From the NCBI RefSeq assembly GCF_000469325.1, contig NZ_KI271582.1:22544-57989 (forward strand): a stretch of 35,446 bases of DNA, given 5' to 3'. The DNA comes from Schleiferilactobacillus shenzhenensis LY-73. GTDB taxonomy: Bacteria > Bacillota > Bacilli > Lactobacillales > Lactobacillaceae. Within the stretch, counting starts at the first letter, position 1. The number at the start of each line of letters is the position of its first letter. The notes below the pieces were generated by a model that saw only the letters and a list, made by a program, of their open reading frames with translations, was not told where the DNA came from and made no database searches. The position numbers and the translations under genes are program-made. Of the stretch, positions 26,201 through 33,064 are shown one piece after another.

Positions 26201-26539
26201 CAGTTTGTTGTGAACGACTATCGCACGGGTACGAATACTGGTATTGACTTGTCAGCCACGTTATCTGCTTTCAAAGACCAGGCTGCCACAGGCGTGGGGC
26301 CGGATATTACAAATGCCCGTATTGTCTTCACCAATAGCAGCGGCGCCAAAAGTGTCAGCGCCGGCAGCGGTACACCCGTCACGATTGCCAGCGGGCTGGC
26401 GCGCAACCCGGCGACTCAGGCCCAGATTCCAGTGGACTTTAGCCAAATTGATTTAACCGTTGCAAGTCCGACGACCGGTAATATCTTGCCGCATCCCTAT
26501 GCGGCCACGCTGACTTATACCATCAACTATGGTCTGTGA
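23294..26539 (+). CDS. Large secreted surface protein with degenerate WxL-like C-terminus (paralogue 1)
   Basis: A 1081-residue exoprotein. A long 50-residue N-terminal region precedes a hydrophobic signal core (55-70) with likely cleavage after VSA (residue 78). A large unrecognised region holds conserved segments such as NTTVNIGNFSADDVAAL, FNLWLPLVDRAYA and YPQNTFDEIKHMHMYPD. An Ig-like stretch starts near 705 (PPVLRVNDDIQ), a MucBP-like stretch near 842 (ITIKFQSTTGQKLHDDV), and the last 150 residues resemble a WxL wall-binding domain (VNDYRTGTNTGIDLSATLSAF and YAATLTYTINYGL) in which both Trp are replaced. No LPXTG motif. The TTG start is 8 bases from AAGGA; ATG at 23300 is an alternative. 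Function unknown, probably adhesion or wall-associated. Confidence 0.8.
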   Translation: MKMLSRQLDLWGLILRACGVGHKHTEGVSAHGRLRNMKQNRDMRNHQVGNWARHWTVFLVIIGVLLMVGHSSVTTVSASTDASASKANLASYPDWLEKAIVGTPYSQAAFASLPAAQQSQLLRTLHPELSPTLAYNTPTIGSVQQSQIPSNQTAKPALAAALALTQGAALPDPAKSYLDIQPTVNTSAGTGTASAFLAAAGSAVTTNTTVNIGNFSADDVAALTSSSFRVVSAESPLTTADITVTLDKSQTPAELTLTVSKAGIDALTADQTTYNGRKVRLTATNASGNQLAIVFNLWLPLVDRAYASMPLGNGLTAQYMYNSFFDPKWIQGTSVTRGQIDDAQDADIPNINVVDTTKSSEPYKYTRVTGLYGDWGMSMPNPGSFDTNKAGSWTSSSLIVGLAGVTNLITDDSRPVSYHYYPQNTFDEIKHMHMYPDSMTNPSKIYLKYDGYFNTPTYLSVLGFPADTHQVVLHVKGTLGPSTDGSQMAYSEVVTNPVMINDGESNRMSIKGLYFVRTYDTAIQTFIGPTTDDPDQQKIIDNIPIRFSAIATSGPRAGKNEGVYIRSQVAQPNYIVRYNFNVPDGPDGWLGTHYLTNGVLGNGNNGTLHFWQTTTDNGLAGYDYFDEHGKLQYGSFATFNKPTGLGQANTVNAVNGLAYGDEEGTPGGASKMDSGIGMKWSPIPEFKPGDSKTMAFNTLVNDSQPPVLRVNDDIQYVPKNAATIKIPGTVSDINSKHVDVYLSLTKPNFAGNQPPVAPATDYKIGSVDYGSTTPPHTTPLSFDGDLSGVVPANVLAGLSDGDTHTVYLYAIDTPQSPPDVDAKYAQTEPKVSIVEPVTFNKKRNITIKFQSTTGQKLHDDVAKSGNVRQSYNFNSGSADLTTTDATDLIGQPPATLRPDANGPLYLLSTPLPSEGQGTVPDADTTITYTYATQYVEFVPHDLYFGQQPVPASSGTYQAVRQTAGDPDPRQFVVNDYRTGTNTGIDLSATLSAFKDQAATGVGPDITNARIVFTNSSGAKSVSAGSGTPVTIASGLARNPATQAQIPVDFSQIDLTVASPTTGNILPHPYAATLTYTINYGL

Positions 26540-26705
26540 ACTAACGTTGGTAAAAGGCTATATTCGCTGTGAATGTACCGAAAGAGTCAGCGGACGGGGC
26601 GGGGCGGCAAGAAGCAGTTGAAAAAATAACCAGTAAGGATTCGGAAAGCAAAAGGGAGTGCGGAATGGTTCGGCCATGGTCCATGACCAAATAATAAAAA
26701 CAGGA

Positions 26706-26754
26706 CAAAAAAAGGCCCCGGAAGTACTGATTGAACAGTATTTCCGGGGCCTTT
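26706..26754 (-). terminator. Terminator of ssrA
   Basis: A 19-base arm at 26711-26729 pairs with 26736-26754 with one G-T-type mismatch position, and on the minus strand is followed by a run of T. It lies 15 bases beyond the tmRNA 3' end. Confidence 0.93.
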
Positions 26755-26768
26755 CAAAAACTTCTTAG

Positions 26769-27140
26769 TGGAGGTGACGGGAGTTGAACCCGTGTCCATG
26801 CGCATTGCCATGCAAGCATCTACATTCATAGGCCAGCTACTTATTTTCTCGTCTGCCCGAAACGCCGTTGGTCAGGGCTGGCACGAACAGACATGCCTGA
26901 TCGTCTCTTACCCAGCACTCAGGTGTGGTGCTGAATCGTAACCCGGTTGATTTTTGAGACCCTTGACCACCGCCCGGGTAACAGCGATGAAGGATCACGC
27001 TAGTGGGCTGCTATTAGGCAGCTAAAGCGTAAGAATTTTGAGGCTTTGCAGTTATATTTAACTGTGACGGTGATGACGCAGGCGTCTCCTGCGGAATGCA
27101 ACTCACACTCACCTACGCATGTCGAATCCGTAACACCCCC
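26769..27140 (-). ncRNA. ssrA: Transfer-messenger RNA (tmRNA)
   Basis: tmRNA rescues stalled ribosomes and tags the unfinished protein for proteolysis. The 372-base RNA begins GGGGGTGTTACGGATTCGAC and ends with a T-arm (GGGTTCAACTCCC) and an encoded CCA, so the acceptor ends pair as in a tRNA-Ala-like fold. The tag frame runs from GCA at 27049 to TAA at 27014 and reads AKPQNSYALAA, ending in the degron YALAA seen in lactobacilli. It is transcribed against two flanking paralogous surface genes. Confidence 0.97.
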
Positions 27141-27158
27141 AAATATCGACACAATGTC

Positions 27159-27187
27159 AGTATAACAGGATTACCGGTTGTCGTCAA
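27159..27187 (-). promoter_or_regulatory. Promoter of ssrA
   Basis: On the minus strand TTGACG (27182-27187) and TATACT (27159-27164) are 17 bp apart. The -10 ends 18 bases before the mature 5' end, leaving a short leader for processing. Confidence 0.85.
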
Positions 27188-27188
27188 C

Positions 27189-27229
27189 CAATCCGATGGC
27201 ACCGGTAAGTGTCAATCCGATGGCACCGG
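27189..27229. repeat. Tandem 17-bp direct repeat beside the ssrA promoter
   Basis: CAATCCGATGGCACCGG occurs at 27189-27205 and again at 27213-27229, identical, with a 24-bp period. It begins one base beyond the ssrA -35 element, on the upstream side. It may be a regulator site or a small duplication. Confidence 0.85.
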
Positions 27230-27488
27230 GCAGCGTACAAAAAAGCCCTTCTTAGGATTGGTACAGTCGGACTGATGCTAAGGCACATTCCGTTTTTCTC
27301 TGCTCAAGTGCTTCGCCAGCAATTCGAAAATACCTAAAAAAGTGGGAAATATGGGTGTGTACCAGAAAGGAAACATCTCACTTCATCGCTATTAACAGGG
27401 CCCTTTAGCCTACTATCCCATTAGTCACCAACACATAATTGGTAAATATCATCTATGCAATTTGCTAAAAATGTAGACGCACTTAGTG
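27230..27488. other. Non-coding gap between ssrA and the second WxL-like gene
   Basis: No gene with a ribosome site is visible. The segment becomes AT-rich toward the right, like the gap before the first paralogue, though the two gaps do not align by eye. No strong hairpin with T-run was found. Confidence 0.5.
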
Positions 27489-27518
27489 TTAACATTAAGC
27501 CAAATAACTTGTTATAAA
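27489..27518 (+). promoter_or_regulatory. Promoter of the second WxL-like gene
   Basis: TTAACA (27489-27494) and TATAAA (27513-27518) with an 18-bp spacer. The expected transcript start near 27525 excludes the TTG at 27523 as the translation start. Confidence 0.6.
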
Positions 27519-27537
27519 GGGTTTGTGGGGTGTGGAC

Positions 27538-30500
27538 ATGGCTGACACGAATCAGCGTGCTTGGAGATCATTATTGGTTGGTCATCCAAAAAGGGGTGAC
27601 GGCCTGATAGAACAAAGACGAAGGACCATTTTTCAAGAATCGGTCCTTTGCATTATTTTGACTGCCTTGGTCGTTTTTGGGGCGGTTTCAAGTCTGTCGA
27701 CCGTGCAGGCGGCCTCAACTGACGCAACCGCTGTTAAAAAATCAACAGAGCAGCCGGTCTACCCCCTGTGGGTACAGCAAGCCGTCGTGGGCACGCCGTA
27801 TACTCCGGCAGCCTTCATGGCCTTGCCAGCGACTGAACAGCGGCGCGTGCTGCAGACGGTTCATCCGGAATTGTCGCCGCACTTGATTACGGCGACGCCT
27901 TCACTGGGCGCAGTCCAAATGAGCGGTGTGCCGGCGGCCGCCGTTACCAATACGCCGCTATTGAACCGGCCAGCGCTCACCGCAGTCACGGTTCCAGCCC
28001 AGTCATATTTGGATATTCAGCCTGCGCTCCAAACGGATGGGACAGGCACGGCCGGGGCGGTACCGTTCGCCACCGCTGGCAGCGACGTGACGACCAATGC
28101 GACCGTGAATATTGGCAGCTTCAGCGCCAGTGATCTTGCTCAGCTGACGTTTAGCGTGTCTTCAGCGGAGAAACCATTGACGACTGACGATGTTCATGCG
28201 GTACTGGACCGGACCGCAACACCGTATCGATTAAGTCTCACCATTTCGAAAAACGGGATGCAGGCGCTCACGAAAGACGAAGGCTCTGTCAACGGTCGTC
28301 AAGTCGTACTGCAGGCAGCTAATAGCGCCGGAAAAACCCTGCGCGTAACATTCAATCTCTGGCTGCCGCTGCTCAACCGCGCCCATGCGACGATGGCCCT
28401 CGGCAACGGTATTGATGCCCAGTACATGTACAATGCTTTCTTCGACATGAGCCAGGCCGGCGGCAGCAATACGACGCGAGGCACACTGATCGATGCCGCG
28501 AAGATCGACATGCCCAATATTAATGTGTTTGACCACAACACCAACCAGCGGGTGACCGGCCTGTTTGCCGATTTTGGTATGCAATCCAAAGATGCAGGCA
28601 CGTTTTTAGTCCATAGCAATGGCTACATGACGCCTTATACCTCGACTTCGTTACTGGTCGGGAGCGAGCAGACCCATTTTGATGCCTTCACGATCCCTGC
28701 AGCCAGCGGCGGGGTCACGAACACTTACTACCCGAACTTTGAATTTGACGAGATCAAGCATGTCCATATGTACCCCGACGATGCCCAGGATCCATCATTG
28801 ATTTATTTGTCCTATGACGGTTATTTTAATATGCCCGGGACGCTGGGCGCGCTCGGTGTGCCCTCTACCACCGAGCAGGTTGTTTTGCACGTGGACGCTA
28901 CCATTGGCCCCAGTGCTGATGGAAGCCAGATGGGTTTCTCCGAAGTCGTCACTAATCCGCAGACAGTTAATGGCGGGGAACGAAATCCGGTCACTCTGAA
29001 CGGTATTTATTTTGCCCGGACCTATGATACCGCGCTCAAAACGTTTACCCCGTTAACTGACGGTTCAGCATTTGCTAAGCGGCCTCCCCAAACGGACAAT
29101 ATTCCTGTCCGCTTCAGTGCGCAAGCGACGAGCGGTCCGGCCGAGGGCAAGACTGAGGGCGTCTATATTCGGTCACAGACCGGGGCACCGCCTTATATCG
29201 TTCGCTACGATTTTAACGTGGCGAATGGCCCGGATGGCTGGCTGGGAACCCATTGGCTTGGCTACGATTACTACGACACTGCTGTGCAAAAAAACATGAT
29301 GTATTGGCGTAACACGACGGCGAGCGGTGAAGATAGTGATGAGGGCGGGGCGGCAGACAAGTTCCCAGTATTCAAAACGCCCAGCGGGCTGGGCCAAGCG
29401 GATTTGGCCAATCCGGTCAACGGATTGGCTTACGGCGCGGTCGAGGGAGACAACGATGATGATTATGACTCCGGCATCGGCATGAAATGGTCCCCCATCG
29501 ACGAGTTCAAACCGGGTGATAGCAAAAAGATGGCCTTCAACTCTCTGATCAATGACAGCGAACCGCCCATTCTAAATGTCGATCAGTCGGCGATACGGGT
29601 TAAGAAAGGCGCGCTGTCGATCCAGATTCCAGGTACTGTCACTGATCTAAACAGCAAACAGGCCAATGTCTATGTGTCGCTGACGAAGCCGGATGCCGCC
29701 AAAATTCCGCCAGTGCCGACTGCTAATCCCTCGATTGGCAGTATTACGTATACCGGGGATCCGCCGCACCCGGATCCGGTCAAATTCACGGGGACGCTGC
29801 CGGCGGATATGGTCAGTCAGCTGAACGACGGGCAAGAGCACACCATTTATCTTTATGCTGTAGATGTTCCCCAATCCGCGAGTGAGACCATTCCCCAGTA
29901 CGCCCAAAACAAGGCCATGATTTCAAATATTGAGCCCGTGATCATCAATCAGCACGCGTCAGTCACCCTCAAGTTTCAAACAACAGCGGGGACAGAATTG
30001 CACACCCCGGTCACCAAGACGGGCATTGTTGGCGATACATATAACTTCAATACAGGCAGCGGCAATATCCTCACCGATGCCGCAGACGACGCAGATGGCC
30101 AGCCGCCGGCCAGCTTTCAGCCCAACGCGGATGGCCCGGCCTATGTGCTGACTGATCCATTGCCAGCCAATGGGATCGGCACTTTTAGCAGCGACCCCAC
30201 GACGATTACTTACGTGTACGTTACTCAGTACGTTGAATTTGTGCCGCATGACCTGTCTTTTGGTACGGAGACAATCCCCGGGCGTAACGGCGCCACGTAT
30301 TCCGTGGAGAAAAAAGACGCCGATGATCGACCATTGCAGTACCAGATTCACGACTACCGGCCTGTGACCAATACCGGCATCACTGTGGCAGCCAGACTGT
30401 CTGCCTTCAAAGACCAAGCCGCCACGGACGCGGGCAGCGATCTGACCGCAGCTTCAATCATTTTCAACCGGGCCGGGGCGGATCACGTCGTGACTGCGGG

Positions 30501-30675
30501 CAGTCCAACGGCAGTCACGCTGGCCACCGGGTTAACCCGTTCGCCCGCCAGCAGTCCGACCATCTACCTGGACTTCAAGAGTATTGATTTGCAAGTGGCC
30601 GGCTCGGCGGCTGCCACGTTGAAGACCCATCCTTACCAAGCCACATTAACCTATACCGTGAATTACGGCCTGTGA
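27538..30675 (+). CDS. Large secreted surface protein with degenerate WxL-like C-terminus (paralogue 2)
   Basis: A 1045-residue exoprotein homologous to paralogue 1 over its whole length. The signal peptide has a basic n-region (EQRRR), a hydrophobic core and cleavage after VQA near residue 56. Shared segments include VGTPYTPAAFMALPA, SYLDIQPALQT, FNLWLPLLNRAHATMALGNG, FDEIKHVHMYPDD and GIGMKWSPIDEFKPGDSKKMAFN. An Ig-like stretch starts near 676, a MucBP-like one near 808, and the WxL-like module covers about 900-1045 (FVPHDLSFG, IHDYRPVTNTGITVAARLSAF, YQATLTYTVNYGL), again without Trp. The ATG at 27538 follows GGGGTG and fits the promoter. No sortase motif; no CscA-type partner genes are nearby. 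Function unknown. Confidence 0.82.
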   Translation: MADTNQRAWRSLLVGHPKRGDGLIEQRRRTIFQESVLCIILTALVVFGAVSSLSTVQAASTDATAVKKSTEQPVYPLWVQQAVVGTPYTPAAFMALPATEQRRVLQTVHPELSPHLITATPSLGAVQMSGVPAAAVTNTPLLNRPALTAVTVPAQSYLDIQPALQTDGTGTAGAVPFATAGSDVTTNATVNIGSFSASDLAQLTFSVSSAEKPLTTDDVHAVLDRTATPYRLSLTISKNGMQALTKDEGSVNGRQVVLQAANSAGKTLRVTFNLWLPLLNRAHATMALGNGIDAQYMYNAFFDMSQAGGSNTTRGTLIDAAKIDMPNINVFDHNTNQRVTGLFADFGMQSKDAGTFLVHSNGYMTPYTSTSLLVGSEQTHFDAFTIPAASGGVTNTYYPNFEFDEIKHVHMYPDDAQDPSLIYLSYDGYFNMPGTLGALGVPSTTEQVVLHVDATIGPSADGSQMGFSEVVTNPQTVNGGERNPVTLNGIYFARTYDTALKTFTPLTDGSAFAKRPPQTDNIPVRFSAQATSGPAEGKTEGVYIRSQTGAPPYIVRYDFNVANGPDGWLGTHWLGYDYYDTAVQKNMMYWRNTTASGEDSDEGGAADKFPVFKTPSGLGQADLANPVNGLAYGAVEGDNDDDYDSGIGMKWSPIDEFKPGDSKKMAFNSLINDSEPPILNVDQSAIRVKKGALSIQIPGTVTDLNSKQANVYVSLTKPDAAKIPPVPTANPSIGSITYTGDPPHPDPVKFTGTLPADMVSQLNDGQEHTIYLYAVDVPQSASETIPQYAQNKAMISNIEPVIINQHASVTLKFQTTAGTELHTPVTKTGIVGDTYNFNTGSGNILTDAADDADGQPPASFQPNADGPAYVLTDPLPANGIGTFSSDPTTITYVYVTQYVEFVPHDLSFGTETIPGRNGATYSVEKKDADDRPLQYQIHDYRPVTNTGITVAARLSAFKDQAATDAGSDLTAASIIFNRAGADHVVTAGSPTAVTLATGLTRSPASSPTIYLDFKSIDLQVAGSAAATLKTHPYQATLTYTVNYGL

Positions 30676-30698
30676 CGGTGTTCGACACAGGACAGGGC

Positions 30699-30722
30699 AG
30701 GCGGTTCGTGACCGCTTTCTTC
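30699..30722 (+). terminator. Possible terminator after paralogue 2
   Basis: GCGGT (30701-30705) pairs with ACCGC (30711-30715), extended by two weaker pairs, then TTTCTT. The stem is short. Confidence 0.45.
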
Positions 30723-30732
30723 CCGAATGGTA

Positions 30733-30738
30733 TATAAT
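30733..30738 (+). promoter_or_regulatory. -10 element of the small gene at 30768
   Basis: A perfect TATAAT 29 bases before the start; no good -35 at the usual distance. Confidence 0.5.
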
Positions 30739-30767
30739 CGGAGGCGAATGAGAAGGGAGACCGGTTC

Positions 30768-31016
30768 ATGACTCAAGAGTTACATACCTTGCGCAAAGCC
30801 GCCGCAGCGTTGACAGCCGACGAACGGCGGCTGCTGGGGACCGCCTTTGCGCCCCATCGTTTTTATCAGGTAACGCGCGATCAGGCGGGTGAGTTGTTAT
30901 CGATCCGCGGTGAAGCACTGGCACCCGAAGCGCCGCAACATGGTGCAGCTTTGCCGCCAATGGCGGAGGCCATGTCTCATATGACACTTCGCCGCGCGAA
31001 GAAAGTACAACGATAA
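30768..31016 (+). CDS. Small protein of unknown function
   Basis: An 82-residue basic, soluble protein that was not recognised. It starts with ATG 8 bases after AAGGGAG and has a TATAAT upstream, which supports a real gene. The first 50 residues look helical and charged (LRKAAAALTADERRLLG); the C-terminal part is rich in Ala and Pro and ends with a basic stretch (LRRAKKVQR). No membrane segment or Cys. It is convergent with plsY and ends at the plsY terminator. Confidence 0.6.
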   Translation: MTQELHTLRKAAAALTADERRLLGTAFAPHRFYQVTRDQAGELLSIRGEALAPEAPQHGAALPPMAEAMSHMTLRRAKKVQR

Positions 31017-31053
31017 AAAAGACAGCCGCCCGGCCAAGAGACCAGACGGCTGT
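31015..31053 (-). terminator. Terminator after plsY
   Basis: ACAGCCG (31022-31028) pairs with CGGCTGT (31047-31053), with further pairs inside, and six T follow on the minus strand. On the plus strand it may also slow transcription from the small gene. Confidence 0.8.
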
Positions 31054-31085
31054 TCTGTTATCGGACTGAAACGGTGGGGGGCTGC

Positions 31086-31742
31086 TCACTTTCTGGCCTT
31101 CGCTAATTTCGTCCGGACTAGACGGAAGACGGCCCGGGGGATATTTTTCTTCTCCTGCGTCCCGTTGGCGATGTTCACGATGTTGTCCCAGAAGCGCCAT
31201 AGCATGATCAGCGTCAGGATGGCGAGGACGATGGTCGTCTCCAGCGGGAATACGAAGATACTGATGAGGACGTAGGCGGTGAGAATGGCGATCCCGGCCA
31301 GGCTCAGGTACTGGCTGATCAGTAGCACGGCCAGCGCGCCCAGCAGCGCCATCAGGCCCCAGAAGGGGTTGTAGAGGATGACCAGCACGACGGTAACGGC
31401 CACACCCTTGCCGCCGCGGAAGTGCTGCCAGACGGGGAAGTTATGGCCCAGGGTGCAGCCCACCGCGGCGTACAGGGTGGCGAAGCTGCCGATGGCGGGG
31501 AAGAGCAGATTGGCCAGCACAACGGCCAGGACGCTCTTCGCCAAGTCGCCCGCCAGCACCGCCACCCCCGGCAGGAAGCCCAGTTGGGCCATGACGTTGG
31601 CCATGCCCGGATTGTGCGAACCGATTTCGGTGGGGGACTTGTGGGCGACTGCGCGGGTGACGACGAAGGCGGTGAGAAAGTTGCCCAGGGCATAGCCCAG
31701 CAGAATACTGCCCACCCGGCCCCAGAGTTGTATATTATCCAT
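31086..31742 (-). CDS. plsY: PlsY-like glycerol-3-phosphate acyltransferase
   Basis: PlsY moves the acyl group from acyl-phosphate to glycerol-3-phosphate at the membrane, the first step of phosphatidic acid synthesis. The 218-residue protein has five or more membrane helices. Two family motifs are visible: GSHNPGMANV, where the usual form is GSGNPGATN, and GHNFPVWQHFRGGKGVAV, which is standard. The change of Gly to His and Ala-Thr to Met-Ala in the first motif suggests a divergent member or paralogue, so the reaction is likely but less certain than the family. It starts 12 bases after the HAD gene and shares its transcript. Confidence 0.82.
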   Translation of the reverse strand: MDNIQLWGRVGSILLGYALGNFLTAFVVTRAVAHKSPTEIGSHNPGMANVMAQLGFLPGVAVLAGDLAKSVLAVVLANLLFPAIGSFATLYAAVGCTLGHNFPVWQHFRGGKGVAVTVVLVILYNPFWGLMALLGALAVLLISQYLSLAGIAILTAYVLISIFVFPLETTIVLAILTLIMLWRFWDNIVNIANGTQEKKNIPRAVFRLVRTKLAKARK

Positions 31743-31754
31743 TGGTCCGACTCC

Positions 31755-32534
31755 TTAATCGATCAGCTGGTAATGGCGCAGACCAGTGACGATACCGCCG
31801 GCGGTATTGGCGGCGGTGATGAACTCGGCCCGGTCCTTGGCGGCGGTGATGCCGTTCGCCATGACGACGGGATGGTCGACGTAATCCAGCATCGGAATAT
31901 CGTTGGGCCCGTCGCCGAAGGCCCACGTTGGCACGCCGGCCAGGTCCAGCAGCTTGATCAGCCGTTCGACACCGCGGCGCTTCGACTCGTTTTTCTTCAC
32001 CGTATCAATGGAGTCGGGCCCGTTGCGGTAGAAAGTGAGGCTGCCGTTGAGCGGGAAGGTGTAGCGGCCGTCGTTGCGGTCGGTGAGCACCAGCAGCATG
32101 AGGATCTCGTGGGTCTTGTAGAAATCGTGGTCGACGGCAGGGATGGGTGTGTGGATGTAGTTGTACGCCGCCCGCATGTCGGCGGTGTCCCGGGTGGTCC
32201 GGATGGTGTCGTGGGTGTACATACTGATGGCCTCGCCCAGCGCATCGCCGATCCGCACCAGCTGGCCCACCGTGGGGGTGGGTATGATGCCCTTGTAGAT
32301 GGCTTGGCCATTGTGCTCGATATAGGCCCCATTCAAACTGATGAAGGTGTCGATGCCAGTTACTTGGCGGGCATCGCGAATCTCGGTGGGGTGGCGGCCG
32401 GTGGCGATGATCGGCAGATAACCGTTCGCCCGCAGCTGATGAATGGCCTGGCCGGTGGCCTTGTCCACGAGTGAGTGCGCATTGAGCAGTGTCCCATCCA
32501 AGTCGAAGAAAACGATCCCTTTATACTGTGCCAT
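31755..32534 (-). CDS. Cof-type HAD hydrolase (sugar phosphatase-like)
   Basis: A 259-residue cytoplasmic phosphatase of the HAD IIB (Cof) class. Motif I is FFDLDGTLL with Asp11 as nucleophile and Asp13; motif II is ATGRHP; motif IV is GDGPNDIPML, followed by VVMANG. The cap region lies between about residues 85 and 190. Substrate unknown; sugar phosphates or flavin nucleotides are usual for the class. The start at 32534 follows AGGAGG; an upstream ATG at 32570 lacks this. Confidence 0.92.
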   Translation of the reverse strand: MAQYKGIVFFDLDGTLLNAHSLVDKATGQAIHQLRANGYLPIIATGRHPTEIRDARQVTGIDTFISLNGAYIEHNGQAIYKGIIPTPTVGQLVRIGDALGEAISMYTHDTIRTTRDTADMRAAYNYIHTPIPAVDHDFYKTHEILMLLVLTDRNDGRYTFPLNGSLTFYRNGPDSIDTVKKNESKRRGVERLIKLLDLAGVPTWAFGDGPNDIPMLDYVDHPVVMANGITAAKDRAEFITAANTAGGIVTGLRHYQLID

Positions 32535-32568
32535 GATAATCCTCCTGTTTTTGTAAAGCCTTAGCGTC

Positions 32569-32598
32569 ATGGTAGCATTTTTGGCATTCCCTTGTAAA
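32569..32598 (-). promoter_or_regulatory. Promoter of the HAD-plsY operon
   Basis: On the minus strand TTTACA (32593-32598) and TACCAT (32569-32574) with an 18-bp spacer. Its -35 lies inside the spacer of the divergent promoter, so the two may compete. Confidence 0.5.
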
Positions 32599-32610
32599 TT
32601 CCGGTAGAAT
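32581..32610 (+). promoter_or_regulatory. Promoter of the membrane protein/two-component operon
   Basis: TTGGCA (32581-32586) and TAGAAT (32605-32610) with an 18-bp spacer, about 30 bases before the first start. Confidence 0.6.
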
Positions 32611-32640
32611 AGGCGTGTAAGCTTGTGCGGAGGTGGTTTG

Positions 32641-33051
32641 ATGGTCTTTATCTATGTCGGCGCGATCATCCTGGTGATTGGGCTGAAGTATCTGGTCTGG
32701 CCGGCGAAGCGAACGGACGCGATGGTGGCCTATAAGTCCTATCTGGCCAGCACCAACGCGGCCGCCTATGCGTATGCCCAGCAGCAGGCGCGCAACGCCC
32801 ATCTGGCCATCGGCGGCGGCACCGTCCTTCTTGGAATCTTCATACATTGGCTACACTGGGACAACTTTTTTATTATATGGTTGTTCCTGAGCGTGCTGAT
32901 CACCGTCAGCATTTTTGCTTACGTTGAAACCAAGTTAAAAAAGTTCCTGATCAAACGTCATGAACTGCCCCGGGACTATGTGGATCCAGACGAGAATCTG
33001 GCCTACCGTCAGCACCACCAGGTCAAGGGTCTGCGCGATCGATTGAAATAG
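32641..33051 (+). CDS. Small membrane protein of the two-component operon
   Basis: A 136-residue protein with three predicted membrane helices (about residues 2-21, 56-71 and 76-96) and a basic cytoplasmic tail. It was not assigned to a family. GGAGGTGG precedes the ATG. The gene ends 13 bases before the response regulator and shares its promoter, so it may be a sensor accessory or a target of the same signal; this is inferred from position only. Confidence 0.75.
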   Translation: MVFIYVGAIILVIGLKYLVWPAKRTDAMVAYKSYLASTNAAAYAYAQQQARNAHLAIGGGTVLLGIFIHWLHWDNFFIIWLFLSVLITVSIFAYVETKLKKFLIKRHELPRDYVDPDENLAYRQHHQVKGLRDRLK

Positions 33052-33064
33052 AGGGGAAAAACAC

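Noticed and set aside
31422-32474. Open frame of 350 codons on the plus strand
   Set aside because: Antisense to plsY and the HAD gene, both with clear motifs.
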